This document shows positions 1-10,747 of a stretch of DNA of 64,000 nt, one piece after another (position 1 is the stretch's first letter; each line of letters begins with the position of its first letter). The DNA is from Ceratodon purpureus. Its lineage: Eukaryota > Streptophyta > Bryopsida > Pseudoditrichales > Ditrichaceae. Under the pieces are notes generated by a model. That model did no database searches and was not told the origin of the DNA. It saw only the letters and a program-made list of their open reading frames with translations. The position numbers and the translations under genes were made by a program. The stretch covers positions 8,766,803 through 8,830,802 of the forward strand of contig CM026423.1 in NCBI GenBank assembly GCA_014871385.1. Direction: 5' to 3'.

Positions 1-349
1 AGATTGACCAAGATCTCCTCCGAAGCTACCTCTCAAATACCTCACGCAGTACATAGCCATTCACACAGAATCTTCAAGTACATCATCATCTCTACGGCCA
101 ATTTCACGAGAAATCTACTTACCATGTTGTTAATTCAAATAGCCATCACCCGCCATTACTAAATTACACAATCTTAAACATGGCCATGGCACTCTGTACC
201 CTACTCTAATCCACCATCCGTTCACATGTTCACTTATTTCTAAAACCTAATTAGGCGCTAGTTGGATAATGATGAAACTAATAATCACGAAATTTGTTAC
301 CACTACTGATCACACAGAAAAACAGTATTACAAAAAAACAAAAACATAC

Positions 350-669
350 CTGCAGGTGGCGACGGCAGTCAAGCAAGTACACTTGGGCGCAATGGAAGTG
401 TAGGTGCCGTCGTGCTTCACCAGCATGTCGGTAGTCCAATCGTGCATGCGAGGCAAGTTCCACAAGAACTGCGGCGTGGTGCCGAGGACAGGCCACACGA
501 TAGGCCCCTTGATTCTGCTGTACTTAAGGACGTGCCAAACTAGAAACCCCGCAATGCAAGTCAAGAGGACCTGTGTAGATATGGCTAAATCCATGCCCAT
601 GCTCGCTTCCCCTTGCGCCTGGCCATGGAATGTGGGCTGCGTGAAATTCTCTGTAGCTATGGTCGCCAT
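350..669 (-). CDS. Cytochrome P450 (CYP86 clan), first exon only; gene continues off the left edge
   Basis: The ATG is at 669 and the exon ends at 350 with a CAG|GTATG donor in phase 2, giving 106 codons plus two bases. A hydrophobic anchor lies at about residues 30-45, as in ER-bound P450s. The proline-rich hinge is replaced by KGPIVWPVLGTTP, followed by RMHDW and DGTYTSIAP. This order matches the N-terminus of CYP86-type fatty-acid omega-hydroxylases, in which WPLLGSLPG, MHEW and GGTYQT occur in the same places. The haem-binding cysteine, I-helix and ExxR motifs lie outside the window, so activity cannot be judged. Positions 1-349 read as intron; I could not find the second exon there. CYP86-clan membership is an inference from this N-terminal block; CYP94, CYP96 or CYP704 are less likely. 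A role in cutin or other aliphatic barrier synthesis would be family-level inference. Confidence 0.75.
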
Positions 670-1840
670 AGTCCCCTCTAATGTCCGTCACCGAAAGGAG
701 ATACAACAAGCTTCAAAGTAGTGTCACTCTTACCCTCGAAAGCATATCCTCATAGAGAGCTCTCAGTAAAACTTCAAGCAAGCTCGAAGCTCTTCACTCT
801 CACCAACAATGCTGCAAGTGTCATGTATCACCCTCTCAAAGAGACACACCTCTTAGAAAGGGCCTCACCTCAACCAACACACGAAACCAAAAAGCCGCCC
901 CCGAACTCCAAGTATGTCATCAGTCGAAACGACCACTGTGTCCACCCATCACATACAATCAATGCAATCTGTTGCAACAGCAGCTGCAGCTGAAGTGCAC
1001 TCCCTCTCTCTTCCAGAACCTTCTGAAGCCACGAAGCGAACACACTCCTCTAGCCTCTGATCTCCTCCTGTCAACTCCACCCGCAAGTACGTACAATCTC
1101 TCTCCTCCTCCGTGCAATGGGATACCTTGCCGGGCCCTCAAACCTAGAACGCTTCCCAGCTGCTCCCGTCTCCGCAACGGAGAAACCAAGACGCGTTCCA
1201 CTCCAAAGCTTAAAAACGACTGCAGACTACAGACTCCTCTCCCTCCAAGCTCTCAACTTTCATGAGTGCATGTAAGCTGGTGGAAGGAATTATGGCAACG
1301 CCTTCCAATCGATGACTACTGGAAACCAGCGAAAAGATTACGCAGGCGTGGAGACAAAGCAGGGTGGCCCGGCAATAACATACATTCACACAGCTACTAG
1401 ACTATGGGGAGGCATTCAAATGGGTCTAGTGGAGTGAGGGCAGGGGTGTGTCTGGGAGCAGCTGGGGTCATAAATATGGAGACCACACTCGATGACTGCT
1501 GATTGATGGCGTTGTCCCAAGCCGTGGCAGAGCTGTAAGTTGGCCCTCTCTGATGTCTCTCTGATCTGCGAGTGCATGCCAACCAGCGCTAGGAGCGGCA
1601 GCAGCGGCAACAGCAGCGGCAGTGGATTCAATATCAGTGGAAACACTCCCTCCCGTGCCAGCATTTGCTTCCCCTCAACTACATCCCTCACCAAATAGTC
1701 TCACCTGCATTTGACGCTGTATTTATGTCCCTCAAATCAGGGCCCCTCCGAGGTGGCCACCCACCAGCCTTGCCCTTCTTCTCTCATCACCGTGATCAGG
1801 CCCTGGCCCCCGACATGGTGTGAGCTTCAAAGTTCACTGC
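670..1840. other. Upstream region of the P450 gene; no other gene seen
   Basis: This stretch is of intermediate GC and pyrimidine-rich on the plus strand (CTCTC and TCCTCC runs near 1040-1110). It should hold the promoter and 5' UTR of the minus-strand P450. Short open frames on both strands overlap one another, lack a recognisable domain and lack splice support, so none is annotated. Confidence 0.4.
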
Positions 1841-1844
1841 ACTG

Positions 1845-2400
1845 TTGCCGAATACTGTCTAAGTTACAGCTCCATTGTCAACCATCTCCACTTTGGTAAT
1901 CTTATGGTATGGTTGACATGGGGAAAATAATGTTACTGTAGTTTGGAAAGGAAAGAGAGTTGGGGAGGAGAATAAGTTCACATTCAATTTTCATATGATT
2001 TCTTCTTTGTTTGACTTGTATTCAGTTGACATGGGAAGAATGTTACTGTGGTTTGTGAGAATACTGTTTATGTTACAGCTCTACTCACATTTAATTTTCA
2101 CATTATTTCTTTTTTGTTTGACTTGTATTCAGTTGACATGGGGGAAATGTTACTGTGGTTTGGAAAACTAAGACAGTAATGGGGGTGAAGAATACTGGTA
2201 TTCAACTTTCATATGATTTCTTCTTTGTTTGACTTGTTTTCTGGTTGACATGGGAAAATAATGTTACTTTGGTTTGTGAATATACTGTATAAGTTACAGC
2301 TCCACTCACATTTAATTTTTACGTTATTTCCACGTTGTTTGTTTGACTTGGGTTTGGTTGGCATGGGTCTTTTTGAGGTCTAAGACTGTGGGAGCTAGTA
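1845..2400. repeat. Degenerate tandem repeat with a higher-order unit of about 217 bp
   Basis: Modules recur in a fixed order: TTTGACTTGTATTCAGTTGACATGGG, then AATGTTACTGTGGTTTG, then a GAATACTGT...GTTACAGCTC block followed by CACATTTAATTTT. Matching modules start near 1983 and 2202, and near 2064 and 2280, so the larger period is about 216-219 bp, built from two diverged half-units of roughly 105 bp. A partial copy of the GTTACAGCTCCA module lies near 1860. Copies diverge by substitutions and small indels, which indicates age. Confidence 0.75.
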
Positions 2401-2408
2401 GGTAAGAA

Positions 2409-2820
2409 TGGCAACTACCATCCCTTTTTTGATGTGGTGATATAGACATGGATTTATTGTTTGAGATGGTGTGTGCGGCTGAATACAGTTGCTTAGAAGG
2501 TAAGAAGACTAACAACCGTTTAGTTTGGAGCCACGTGGTTGTGGTTTGGTGTAGTTGACACGGGAAATGTGTACGACAATCCGCAAAATAGAGAGCATGC
2601 CGAGGGAAACGGATTGCAATACTTTGACTTGTATTTAAATTTACATGAATTTTGAAAGGTTTGATTAGCGTGTATCGTAAAACAATAGACAGCCCACGAA
2701 AACCGTATTACAGTAGGACTGTAGAACCAACCACCAACCCCCTTTTCATCATGGTGACTCAGCCATGGATTCATTGTTTGAGACGGTGTGCAAGGGAATA
2801 CAGTAGCTTGTAAGGAAGCA
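2409..2820. repeat. Duplicated block of about 95 bp (2409-2507 and 2726-2817)
   Basis: Both copies carry, in the same order, a CAAC-ACCAnCCC start, an ATGGTGAC/ATGTGGTGA block, ATGGATTnATTGTTTGAGA, GGTGTG and GAATACAGTnGCTT. They lie about 315 bp apart and directly follow the 217-bp tandem array, which suggests the whole 1.8-2.8 kb stretch grew by local duplication. Confidence 0.6.
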
Positions 2821-2829
2821 CCTCCCACT

Positions 2830-4260
2830 TCCTGGTCTTCCTACCTTCTACGCAAGTGATCACTTCCGGTCAATTTTTGATGTGAACAAGAAATAATTAC
2901 AAAGCCAAAGATTTACAGGAGCCCCTACATTTTTGGACTTTATTAGGCTACTTGTCAATTCTGGGGTGGAAATTCCAAAACTATATTGACTCGACAATGA
3001 TTTAGCAATAAAAGTTAACTCTTCACTGGACATGGTTTGGTGGGATTTTGTATCTTTACAAGTGATCCAACTGTTTGCATTCACATGGTGCTCATTCCGA
3101 GAGAGTTATGTTGCACTTGACAATAACCATAGATTAGTTTTATAAAACCTCACTGCTTGAAGGACATCAGAGTGGTGTGATTGCTACACAAAGTACACGC
3201 AAATATTTGCAGTTCGCAACTTGACAGACGAGTGTTGAACAGTCAGTGTAACTTGTACAACGTCCACACTTGTGCGCGTTTGAGTGGAGTGAGGTTCATG
3301 AGGTTTAACTTAATTGAGGCGGAGGTTTATGAATTGGAAGGATGGTGATGAGTAAATGGACATGGAGGGCACCGGGTTCATGGTAGTGGTGGTACTGAGC
3401 ATGGATCATAAACAGGGCGGAAGGAAGTTGTGCTGAGTAATATAAACTTGGGGGTACTGGTGGTGGTTGTGTTGCAGGTCTTTAATGACTCTGCAGGTGG
3501 CCAGCAAGGTGTAGACAAGGAACCCAACGAGGCCCATTTATGAGCCTCTGCAAGGCTTTGGAGGACAAGAAAAAGATATATACCAACTCCAAGGAAGGGC
3601 TTGATCAAGGCCGCCCAAGTTTTCTTCACCTACACTCGTCTCGACTACAGGAATTGATTAGAAACACAAAACTGTACCGCGTAACCGGAACCCAGTCCAT
3701 TTTGTTAGATAAGCGAATGTAGCAGCTAAACAAACATTAACTTGAACTTATTAGTTGTAGCTAAACAGCTTTCAGATACATGGACTTCCAAGGCCCGGTT
3801 AATGGGCGCACAATAATGTGTGCACATTCGCGCTGAATTGAATGAACTCAGAACATTATTGAGGAGTGATTTAAGCCTAGTATGCAGGGAATGGAGGAGC
3901 CAGAAGTTAATACTTACCAGATGAATTGAACAGGAGTTCAATCTGTGTCCCTCCATGATTCTGGATTTTTATTTTTATTTTTATTTTAAACAAATTAATT
4001 CTCAAGAAAATGGAATAATTAAAATATGTTTGCCAGATGTCGTCAACAGAGTTTCATGCAGTCAAGTTAGCACCATGTCGTCAGGTGATTGTCAATTGGA
4101 GTCAGTTGAATATTAGTTGAGGGTGTGCAGATGTCTTTCATGTATTTATTCTTGACAATCGTGGTAGGAATTATCTGTACATTATTGTTCATTCTTGTGA
4201 GATATTTGGTTGGAATTATCAAAACTTTCTTCCAGACCCAGTAGCTGGAATTTCGTCACA
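2830..4260. other. Intergenic stretch, no gene recognised
   Basis: AT-rich sequence without a domain, splice chain or RNA gene that I can support. Open frames on the minus strand at 2860-3084, 3378-3629 and 3726-3956 are short, have no recognisable motif and lack neighbours in phase. Confidence 0.4.
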
Positions 4261-4277
4261 GGTGATATTTCTTTTTA

Positions 4278-4460
4278 TTCTCTTTTTTTTTTTTGGTTTT
4301 TTTTTTTTTTTTGATGACATACGAATTACTTTTTGGAATCTGCAGCGAAGCGGACAAGTTGTTTTTCGCAACCCATCGCCGGGGTTATCCATCCGGTACA
4401 AGAGAGATTTTACAGCCGATCGGAATTGAACCGCCAACCTCTTTTTTTTGGTTTTGGTAC
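4278..4460 (-). repeat. Possible tRNA-derived SINE fragment
   Basis: The complement of 4422-4432 is GGTTCAATTCC, a close match to the RNA polymerase III B box (GGTTCGANTCC). Downstream on the same strand the sequence runs into a long A-rich tract (T-rich on plus, 4278-4312), as expected for a SINE tail. I do not see a convincing A box upstream, and another short A-rich run lies at 4440-4456, so a truncated copy or chance match remains possible. Confidence 0.35.
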
Positions 4461-4911
4461 AAATAAAGGTAACTTTTGCTGCAAGGGATAACAAGATATT
4501 CTATCACACATTTTTAAATTTCAAAGCAGCAAGATGATTAGCCGTTTAAATTGTTGCAAATGAAAGTAATGGAATGAAATGAAATGTGTATGCTCTACAT
4601 TTTTTCACATAATTTAAACTTGACTTTTGCTGCATGCAATGACTTTTCTGACCAGCCTATGACCACCGCGACAAGGAATGTTACCCTTTCTAAACATTAT
4701 GTGTAATGTCAAATATTTTTGGTAGAAAGAAAATAAGTTTGATAGTTATTGCAACAAAATTTATAATTTGTAAACAGTTTTTAAATTTCAAAGGATGTTG
4801 GAATAAAACCTCCATAAATACCACATTATTAGTACATTATCCACACAATCAATTGTCACTATTTAATCCTTATGAAATATTTAGTGTTCATGTAGGCAAC
4901 ATTACATAGTA

Positions 4912-5249
4912 CTCCCTCTGTTTCACAAAGAAACCATGGTTTCATTATTACTAGGTAAGTCATCTGTCAGGAATTCAAACGAGGAGGTGACACTAGTCCA
5001 GGGAATTTTGGAGCTTTATCTTAATGGCAATTGCTGCATTTTGACTTGATGAAAGTAAATGGCAATTACTGCATTCTGACTTGATGAAACTAAATGGCAG
5101 TTACTGCATTCTGACTTGATGAAACTAAATGGCAACTGCTGCATTCTGACTTGATGAAACTAAATGGCAACTGCTGCAGTCTGACTGTAGTCACTGTACT
5201 TAATCCTGCCCCAAAAAGAAACCACGATTTCTTTTTGAAACAAAGGGAG
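4912..5249. mobile_element. Stowaway-type MITE with TA target duplication
   Basis: The left end CTCCCTCTGTTTCA and the right end (complement CTCCCTTTGTTTCA) form terminal inverted repeats that pair over about 32 bp with four mismatches. The element is flanked by TA at 4910-4911 and 5250-5251. CTCCCTCNGT ends plus a TA duplication are the signature of Stowaway elements, mobilised in trans by Tc1/mariner transposases. At 338 bp it has no coding capacity. Half of the interior is a 35-bp tandem array. Confidence 0.85.
5026..5190. repeat. 35-bp tandem repeat, about 4.5 copies, inside the MITE
   Basis: Copies start at 5026, 5061, 5096, 5131 and 5166, each beginning GGCAnTnnCTGCATT and continuing CTGACTTGATGAAACTAAAT. 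The first four are complete and nearly identical; the fifth breaks down after about 20 bases. The even period and low divergence point to recent slippage or unequal exchange inside the element. Confidence 0.9.
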
Positions 5250-5656
5250 TAACATAGTAGGTTGAATCTGGTAAGGAATCTTCAAACTAAAAGGAAGACA
5301 ATCTTTGGTTTGCTAGGGCATGGACACAAATAGTTTGTTGAACTAGGTATTGAGGATACTCTATGGTCTTCCAATTACTTTTGGTAATTATGTAGTTTCT
5401 AAATAAAAATAATTTATCATCTTCTTATAGCCACTACACTCAATAGACATCAAAACCACAATGTTAACGTTGCTTGTAACCATGTACTATTTAATTAAAC
5501 CTATGGACAAAGAAGTAAGCAATCACCAAAACCATCCTCTCTCTTCCCTTCCAAATAGTGGTTCTAATAATTGATTTGTCCAACTTGGTGCAATTGATTC
5601 TTTACATTGCGTCTCAAAGAGACCTTCATATAAAATCCCCTTAAACACCATATTTG

Positions 5657-5688
5657 TTAAATTGAGACTTTTCATAGTCTCAATTTAA
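5657..5688. repeat. Hairpin: 13-bp perfect arms, 6-nt loop
   Basis: TTAAATTGAGACT at 5657-5669 pairs perfectly with AGTCTCAATTTAA at 5676-5688 around the loop TTTCAT. It is not followed by a gene, so a terminator role is not implied. A second short palindrome, ATCCTCGA-G-TCGAGGAT, lies near 5769-5785. Confidence 0.7.
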
Positions 5689-6078
5689 TGCTTGACTTTA
5701 GATTCTTCATTGATTTCTTGATTGATTCTATATTTATGAGAAACGTTTTTACTATATATGGAAAGATTATCCTCGAGTCGAGGATGATATATAATTAGAA
5801 AGTAAAAAAAAGTTCAAATTTTCTCAAAATAATTGCTGAAATTGTAGGCAAAAAGTCTCAAAGTTCTAAAATTGTCTCAAAATATCGAATATGATCATCC
5901 TTGTTCAAAAAGACCTTCGTCTTCAAAGGTACCCTAAAATTGATTGAGCTTCTCTAATCAAGCTTCCTCAAAAGGTCATATCCTCACTATCTCCTCAAAT
6001 CTCACTCCCTATTATGATGCATTAATTAATTAATAAGGGGGCTGGGAGTGGGGGTACGTAGCGCAGCCAAGACGTTTG

Positions 6079-6135
6079 AGGGGTCTTGAGGGGGTCTTGG
6101 TGGGGTCTTGGGGGGGGGGGGGGGTCTTGGGTCCT
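6079..6135 (+). repeat. G-rich GGGGTCTTG array with a 15-G run
   Basis: The motif GGGGTCTTG is repeated about five times, and one spacer has expanded to a run of 15 G at 6110-6124. At least four runs of four or more G lie within 50 bases, which satisfies the usual G-quadruplex pattern on the plus strand. The surrounding DNA is otherwise AT-rich. Confidence 0.75.
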
Positions 6136-6281
6136 GGAATCACATTATCCCATAGAAATTGACCCTCTTCAACTACCCTCAAAGTACAAGAGGGTGGGTG
6201 GGGTGAGGAAGTATATTAAAAAGTATTCATGTTTGCCATGTGGCACCCCTTCAAGGGGGTCCACGTGGTAGTGTCAGACTA

Positions 6282-6319
6282 TGAGATTTCTGCATTAATT
6301 AATTAATGCAGAAATCTCA
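6282..6319. repeat. 38-bp perfect palindrome
   Basis: The 19-base arm TGAGATTTCTGCATTAATT is followed immediately by its exact complement, with no spacer. The same GCATTAATTAATTAAT core and AAATCTCACT word occur near 5995-6035, about 290 bp upstream, so this may be one end of a small fold-back element. No gene is adjacent. Confidence 0.85.
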
Positions 6320-9300
6320 CTCTCTCACACCTATTAGGGATAATCCTCACAATACTCGGTTTGAAGGCCTGCGGTTGTTGTTTAAAGATTAATGTTAAAA
6401 AACCACTATAATCCCAGTCAAATACTACCATGTACGAGCTAGTTTTTTACCACATTATTTTCCAAAAACTTAAAAATTTAACTTATATTTTAATTACCAG
6501 AACTTTTCATTCGATTTGCAACAAAATTCATGCCATAACCACCACACTTCATCCATTATAAAGACTAACTCAAATTTTGGTGTCTAATAAATGTCTTTTT
6601 GGTGATTGTAAACATTTCTACAAATAGCATTTATAGATTCATATCATTAATAGAATAGTTTATTTCAAGAAATTCATGTAATGATTTCATAAATTTTGGA
6701 TTAAGATGAATTTATTTCCAAAAAATCTTGGTGTTCAAACATATATATGGTTTGGAATCTATCAATAGAATTTAGATATATCATAATACATAGAAAACAA
6801 TAAGATTAAATATAATTTTGATTTTTAAATCACCTTGTTTGTTTTGTTGGGAACTTGGTTTAGATAGAAAGACTAATACAATTGGTAGAATGGTCGGTGT
6901 TGCATGCAATATAAAGGCTGGCGACCCAAGTTAGACCCACGCCGTCATATTGAATACAACAGACTCCAAGCACATGATGGCCATGGGAAAATTCAATTTG
7001 TAGTGATAAATTGACGTAGCCTTTTCATGTGGGCTTGCTTGTATAGGGTGAAAGTTAGGAGTTGGATTGGATCTAGGACATGCCTAAGAAAATTAATTTT
7101 TTTAATTTTGATTTTAGCACAAAAATCCTTATTTAAATTTAAAACAAATAAATAAAATATATTTGTTTATCTTCATAGTTTTTGTATTTTCAAATGTTGT
7201 TTTATTTCCATAACCTTTTTTAGCAATCCTTCTAGAATATCCCAATAATTAAAATTTGGCTATAAAATTTAATTTTTTTTTTAGTGTTTTGACTTCAAGA
7301 TTTTAGAAGAATCAAGATAGGTATAACCGTATAAATATCTATTTTATTTTATTTTATAGTTGATTTATTTATTTTTGATTTTTTCAGATAATTTAAAAAT
7401 GTATGAATCCATTAGACCTAGGGTACATTATAAAATCTAGACATTATGTTACAATATATGACTTCTATAACTCCAGTAAAATTTATCTAAGAAAGGAATA
7501 TAAATCATAACAATGATAGAAATAAGATTTAGTATTTGTTACATAACTTGGAGCCATTTCTTAAAAGCCATCAAAGATTTTAAAATTTTAATTTTTTTTT
7601 TGTAATTGTAACTGGATGATGGGTTTACTACAAAAATGTTTATTTTATTTTATTTTACTGGTTTTCATAGGATTACCAATTGACCATGTTGATTCTTTTT
7701 GAAATAGTTCAATTCAAAAAAAAAAAAAAAAAATCACCAAAAAAAAAGAGACAAAACAAAAATCATATACTAAAAGTCTACCAACATAGTATAAAGAATT
7801 CTCAGAGAGTTTAAAGATCAATGACATTCTAGTTACATATCCTGACCTATTATAGTTAAATACTATGTATATCTAATAGATTTCATGTAGAGAGAATAAG
7901 GTAAAGGTGCCAAAAACTGTGCAAATTTCTAGTTTGCATACTCAGGATAGTGGTGGAAAAAGTGTGAATTTTTGGATGCTCTGTAAAGCTAGTGCAAAGT
8001 TTCTGGGACCTTACCAAACAAGTTACTAAACGGTTAGAGGACCCGGGCGGTTTCTGGGACCTCTACTTTAGTTAGATTGAGACTGTATTAAGTGATAGTT
8101 ATATAAGGAACTCAATTATTTTCTCCAAAATTTGCACAAAATATTCAAAAAAATATATAACTTCAAAAGTTATAATATTTTTTTTCTATCTATTTACAGT
8201 TCATTATAAACCATGTACTGTACATATTGAATTTTTGTCATGTCCTACTAAGTCAAAAGGCATGCTATTCAAAAGGGATTTAATACATTGCAAAAGGAGA
8301 TATGATAAGCTTTAATATGTCATGAGTCATGTCCATATGTTTTTTTTAATTCTTCAAAACAACTCTTATGTGAGAATATAATATTGAATAAAAATAAATA
8401 TTATTTTAGCCCTTCATTTTCTTTATGTGTCTTTTGTAGTGCTTATGCAAATTTAGGAATCATAGCTCTCCAAAAGGGTGTGATGAAGGTGAATAACATA
8501 CCTTTCAAACTTCAAAGATATTAAACGAGGAGATTGTATGAAGAATTTTGTTGCCATTACAAATATAACTAGAGACCTAGAAAACTAATATAACAACCCA
8601 TGATGGTTGGAGATGAAGGGAATCATGTCTTCTCAAAGGACTAATATTTTCTGATATTTACAAGGCATCACAATAGAGCTCTACAATAAGCTTGCATTAA
8701 AGTGGTCTATGAATGATAAGTATTCATAACCATTCAAAAATACTGCACTTCGCATCCTTAGAAACAATCACTTTACGCGTGTGGAGCGAAACTCTTTTTC
8801 ACTCTTTTTGTCCTTTATATGCTTCAAACAGAAGCTGCAAAGTCTCTCGTGTTATGCTTGCTTTACAAAGTGCGCTACTGAGAATGGGCTTTTAAGCAAT
8901 GCAATGACCAATGGTTGATCCTCTTCACCAACCTGAAGCATTTGAGTTTAGAAGTCATACCCAGTGAAGGCAACCGTGCAAATAGAACAAGCACACATCA
9001 CAAGTGAGAAGTGAAAAATTGCTCAGGACGTCAAGAAATGAGCGACTACACATATTGTTGAACTATTAAAGGCTGAGCAGCATCATGTTGGGTGTATTCC
9101 GGCATCAAGCAAATGGGGCACGACTTATTGTCAGTAAATTCTTGGTAAGACATCACTTCAACATCTCCAGCAAGAAAAGTGGTAACTTATAAGTGTTGAA
9201 AAGAACATAAGTTTTGGTCAATGGATGTAAAAACAACATTAAAGATAATAATGTTTGCTCTTTGTTGATGCTGGAATACTAGTTTCTGAGGACGATGAGG

Positions 9301-10747
9301 ACTTGCAATGAACACACAATTGTTGTATCAAATCTTTTGCGTTGACTAGTTAGATTCACGATTGTTTGAAATTTTTATGCTTTTCAAGGCAATGAAGGAT
9401 TTTGAATTTCATTACAAAAGTTGATAAACTTGTATATATAATAAAAATTAATTCTTCACATATTTGGAAAGAATTTACCACCTTTTCTATGTAGTTGTAT
9501 AAAATGAGGGAGTTGTATTTTTTAAAAAGACTTCAGTGAATTGACATAATTTTTGTTTCTTTTTGTTTTTTTTTCCTATAAACTAGAAACTAACATTTTG
9601 TCTTTGGAGGACATCGTAGGTGAGGGTAGTAAAATATCCATTGGTGCCTCAACAAGAGCCCTTTAATATACAACTAGGGAAGAGAGCGCAGGATGATGCA
9701 CTAAATGGAGTGCATTTTCCTTCGCGACCAAAGAGGCTTGGACGTACTTCCAATTTGAAAATAAGGCGAGAAAGTCCAACACAATCATCTAGTACATTAT
9801 CTACCGAAAATGAGAGATCCAGTGATTATCATTGCAAGAGTAAACGCAAAGGAGTTGATTTTCAACACCAACCTTCTTCTTTGAAAGGAACTTATAGAGT
9901 GAGCAAAGGAGGAATAGGTTGTTGTACAAAATATATCATCCCAAATGCGTGTGTGCCTCCAAAGACCAACCATCCTATTTTACACATTCATCGACAAAAA
10001 AATCCACCTAGTAAGACTTTTAAAGTTGTCTTTAAATTTTATAGAACATCCAAATTTTATCAAATATATCATTTTTATTTTTATTTTAGCTCAAAAATAA
10101 GATTTATTGTTTGGCAATGCAATCTTACATGATTCCATTGTGAGTGAATAAATATAATATATGTTGTTTTTTCAAATCCTTCTATAGTTTAAATTGAACA
10201 TATTTATGGATTGTAAATGATTCTTGATATGTCTAAGTTTTTTAAAAAATAATTGAATCAAATCTGATTTTGAAGACTGCAAATATTATATTCAAAATGT
10301 ATATTTCCTTTAACTTAATTAGAAGAATCAAGTTCCATAGCCAATAGATTGTAACAAGAGTTCAAATTTCATAAACATTATTTCATTAAAATCAAAATAA
10401 ATTTTATTCCATTAAGTCTAAAATTCCATTGAATGTTTATAATTTTAATCCAATCATTCATAAATTATATATTTTCTACAAATAATCTAGAAATGTTGGA
10501 TAAGATGTGAAATTCTTCCTCATTTATATGGCTTTCTAACTTGAGCTATAATAACTATTTGGGTTTCATCATTAAATAGTTTACTTCAATAAGGTATTAA
10601 AATAATAAAACCTAGATAGCTTAAATAGTGTATTATGGAAAGCATCATTCATGGCAAATTAAAAGTGTATCTACAAATGTAATGAATTTTAAAATAATAA
10701 ATAAAATAAAATAAAAACCATTTCATGGTACATGACATCATGTGCAG

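Larger units (their letters stand above)
5250..10740. other. Long AT-rich intergenic region
   Basis: Apart from the palindromes, hairpins and G-rich array listed separately, I see no gene. The longest open frame (9620-10132, plus) begins with GTG rather than ATG, is Ser/Arg-rich in its first half and AT-biased in its second, and cannot be joined in phase to the PDHB exons. Poly-A/T tracts occur near 7590 and 7715-7745. Confidence 0.4.

Noticed and set aside
1..349. Search for the second P450 exon, including a YVL word near the left edge
   Set aside because: The word is in a frame that stops within ten codons and has no acceptor in the required phase.
9620..10132. 170-codon plus-strand frame, Ser/Arg-rich, considered as the first exon of PDHB or a separate gene
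   Set aside because: It starts with GTG, has no recognisable domain, and its possible donor (phase 1 near 10008) would put the 10748 PDHB exon into a frame with an early stop.
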